Source: Ectobacillus panaciterrae DSM 19096
GTDB lineage: Bacteria > Bacillota > Bacilli > Bacillales > Bacillaceae_G
Direction: 5' to 3'
Assembly (NCBI RefSeq): GCF_000430785.1
Contig: NZ_AUMR01000047.1
Coordinates: 1 to 54,744 of the forward strand
Length of the DNA: 54,744 bases
Under the pieces are notes generated by a model. The model was not told the origin of the DNA and did not search any database. It was given only the letters and a program-made list of their open reading frames with translations. Numbering within the stretch: position 1 is the first letter of the stretch; every line of letters starts with the position of its first letter. The position numbers and the translations under genes are program-made. Shown here piece after piece: positions 54,615 to 54,744 of the stretch.

Positions 54615-54744
54615 TTACGCGTTTTCTACCGCTTTCTTCACGTCCATATTTTTGATTAATTCATTCGCAAACTCAGAGCATTTCACTTCTGTTGCACCGT
54701 CCATAAGACGAGCGAAGTCATACGTTACAACTTTAGAAGCAATC
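54615..54744 (-). CDS. icd: Isocitrate dehydrogenase (NADP), C-terminal end
   Basis: The last 42 codons are present (…[13 protein letters not shown]-terminal KKAVENA). This is the C-terminus of Bacillus-type Icd, with the conserved [10 protein letters not shown] motif. The start of the gene lies beyond the window. It is the upstream partner of mdh. Confidence 0.93.
   Translation of the reverse strand, partial: IASKVVTYDFARLMDGATEVKCSEFANELIKNMDVKKAVENA

Noticed and set aside
1-54744. Prophage, integrative element or tRNA-linked island
   Set aside because: No integrase, phage structural genes, tRNA gene or attachment-site repeats were recognised. The accessory parts look like small insertions into a conserved backbone.

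Overview
The window is chromosomal DNA from an endospore-forming Firmicute of the Bacillaceae. The evidence is an sspI spore-protein gene, T-box leaders on pheS and thrS, an L20-type leader on infC with an AUU start, strong GGAGG ribosome sites, frequent TTG/GTG starts, and a gene order that largely follows Bacillus subtilis and B. cereus: sdhA-sdhC / yslB / uvrC ... trxA / etfA-etfB-fadB-fadR-lcfA ... mutS2-polX-cvpA-zapA / pheT-pheS / trmH-type gene / sspI / M42 peptidase ... rplT-rpmI-infC / thrS / ytxC-dnaI-dnaB-nrdR / speD / gapB / coaE-mutM-polA / phoR-phoP / maoC-like / mdh / icd. Almost every gene is on the minus strand. No rRNA or tRNA gene, CRISPR array or prophage was seen.

Region by region. 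1-3.7 kb: succinate dehydrogenase genes, yslB (plus strand) and uvrC. 3.7-12.5 kb: a block that separates uvrC from trxA, genes adjacent in B. subtilis. It holds a GT-C-like membrane glycosyltransferase gene, a Fur-box-controlled iron uptake pair (FTR1/EfeU permease plus a secreted helical protein), a four-gene glycan cluster (epimerase, flippase-like protein, membrane AlkP-type enzyme, GT2 transferase) and a second Fur-box gene for a lipoprotein that resembles the secreted helical protein. 12.5-19 kb: trxA, a striking 120-bp tandem repeat array, and the fatty-acid oxidation group with a clear FadR operator. 19-22 kb: an accessory islet with a truncated iscB and its upstream HEARO/omega RNA, an intact-looking orphan cas6, MITE-like repeats and a 30-codon membrane-protein gene. 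22-37 kb: repair, division, tRNA charging and translation genes interrupted by more copies of the same MITE; rnhC is missing from its usual place between zapA and pheT. 37-54.7 kb: conserved housekeeping genes for translation, replication initiation, polyamine synthesis, gluconeogenesis, base-excision repair, phosphate sensing and the TCA cycle.

The most unusual material is non-coding or accessory: (1) the islet that keeps two RNA-handling parts (a Cas6 ribonuclease and an IscB guide RNA) but no complete RNA-guided nuclease; (2) the 120-bp tandem array of hairpin-forming units downstream of etfA; (3) a family of about 180-bp MITE-like elements, all in the same orientation; (4) a short motif that recurs just after U-tracts; (5) two Fur-box iron modules on either side of a surface-glycan gene cluster. 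Gene starts were adjusted where a ribosome-binding site clearly favoured an internal ATG, GTG, TTG or ATT codon. Family assignments come from recognising motifs and gene order, without any database search.
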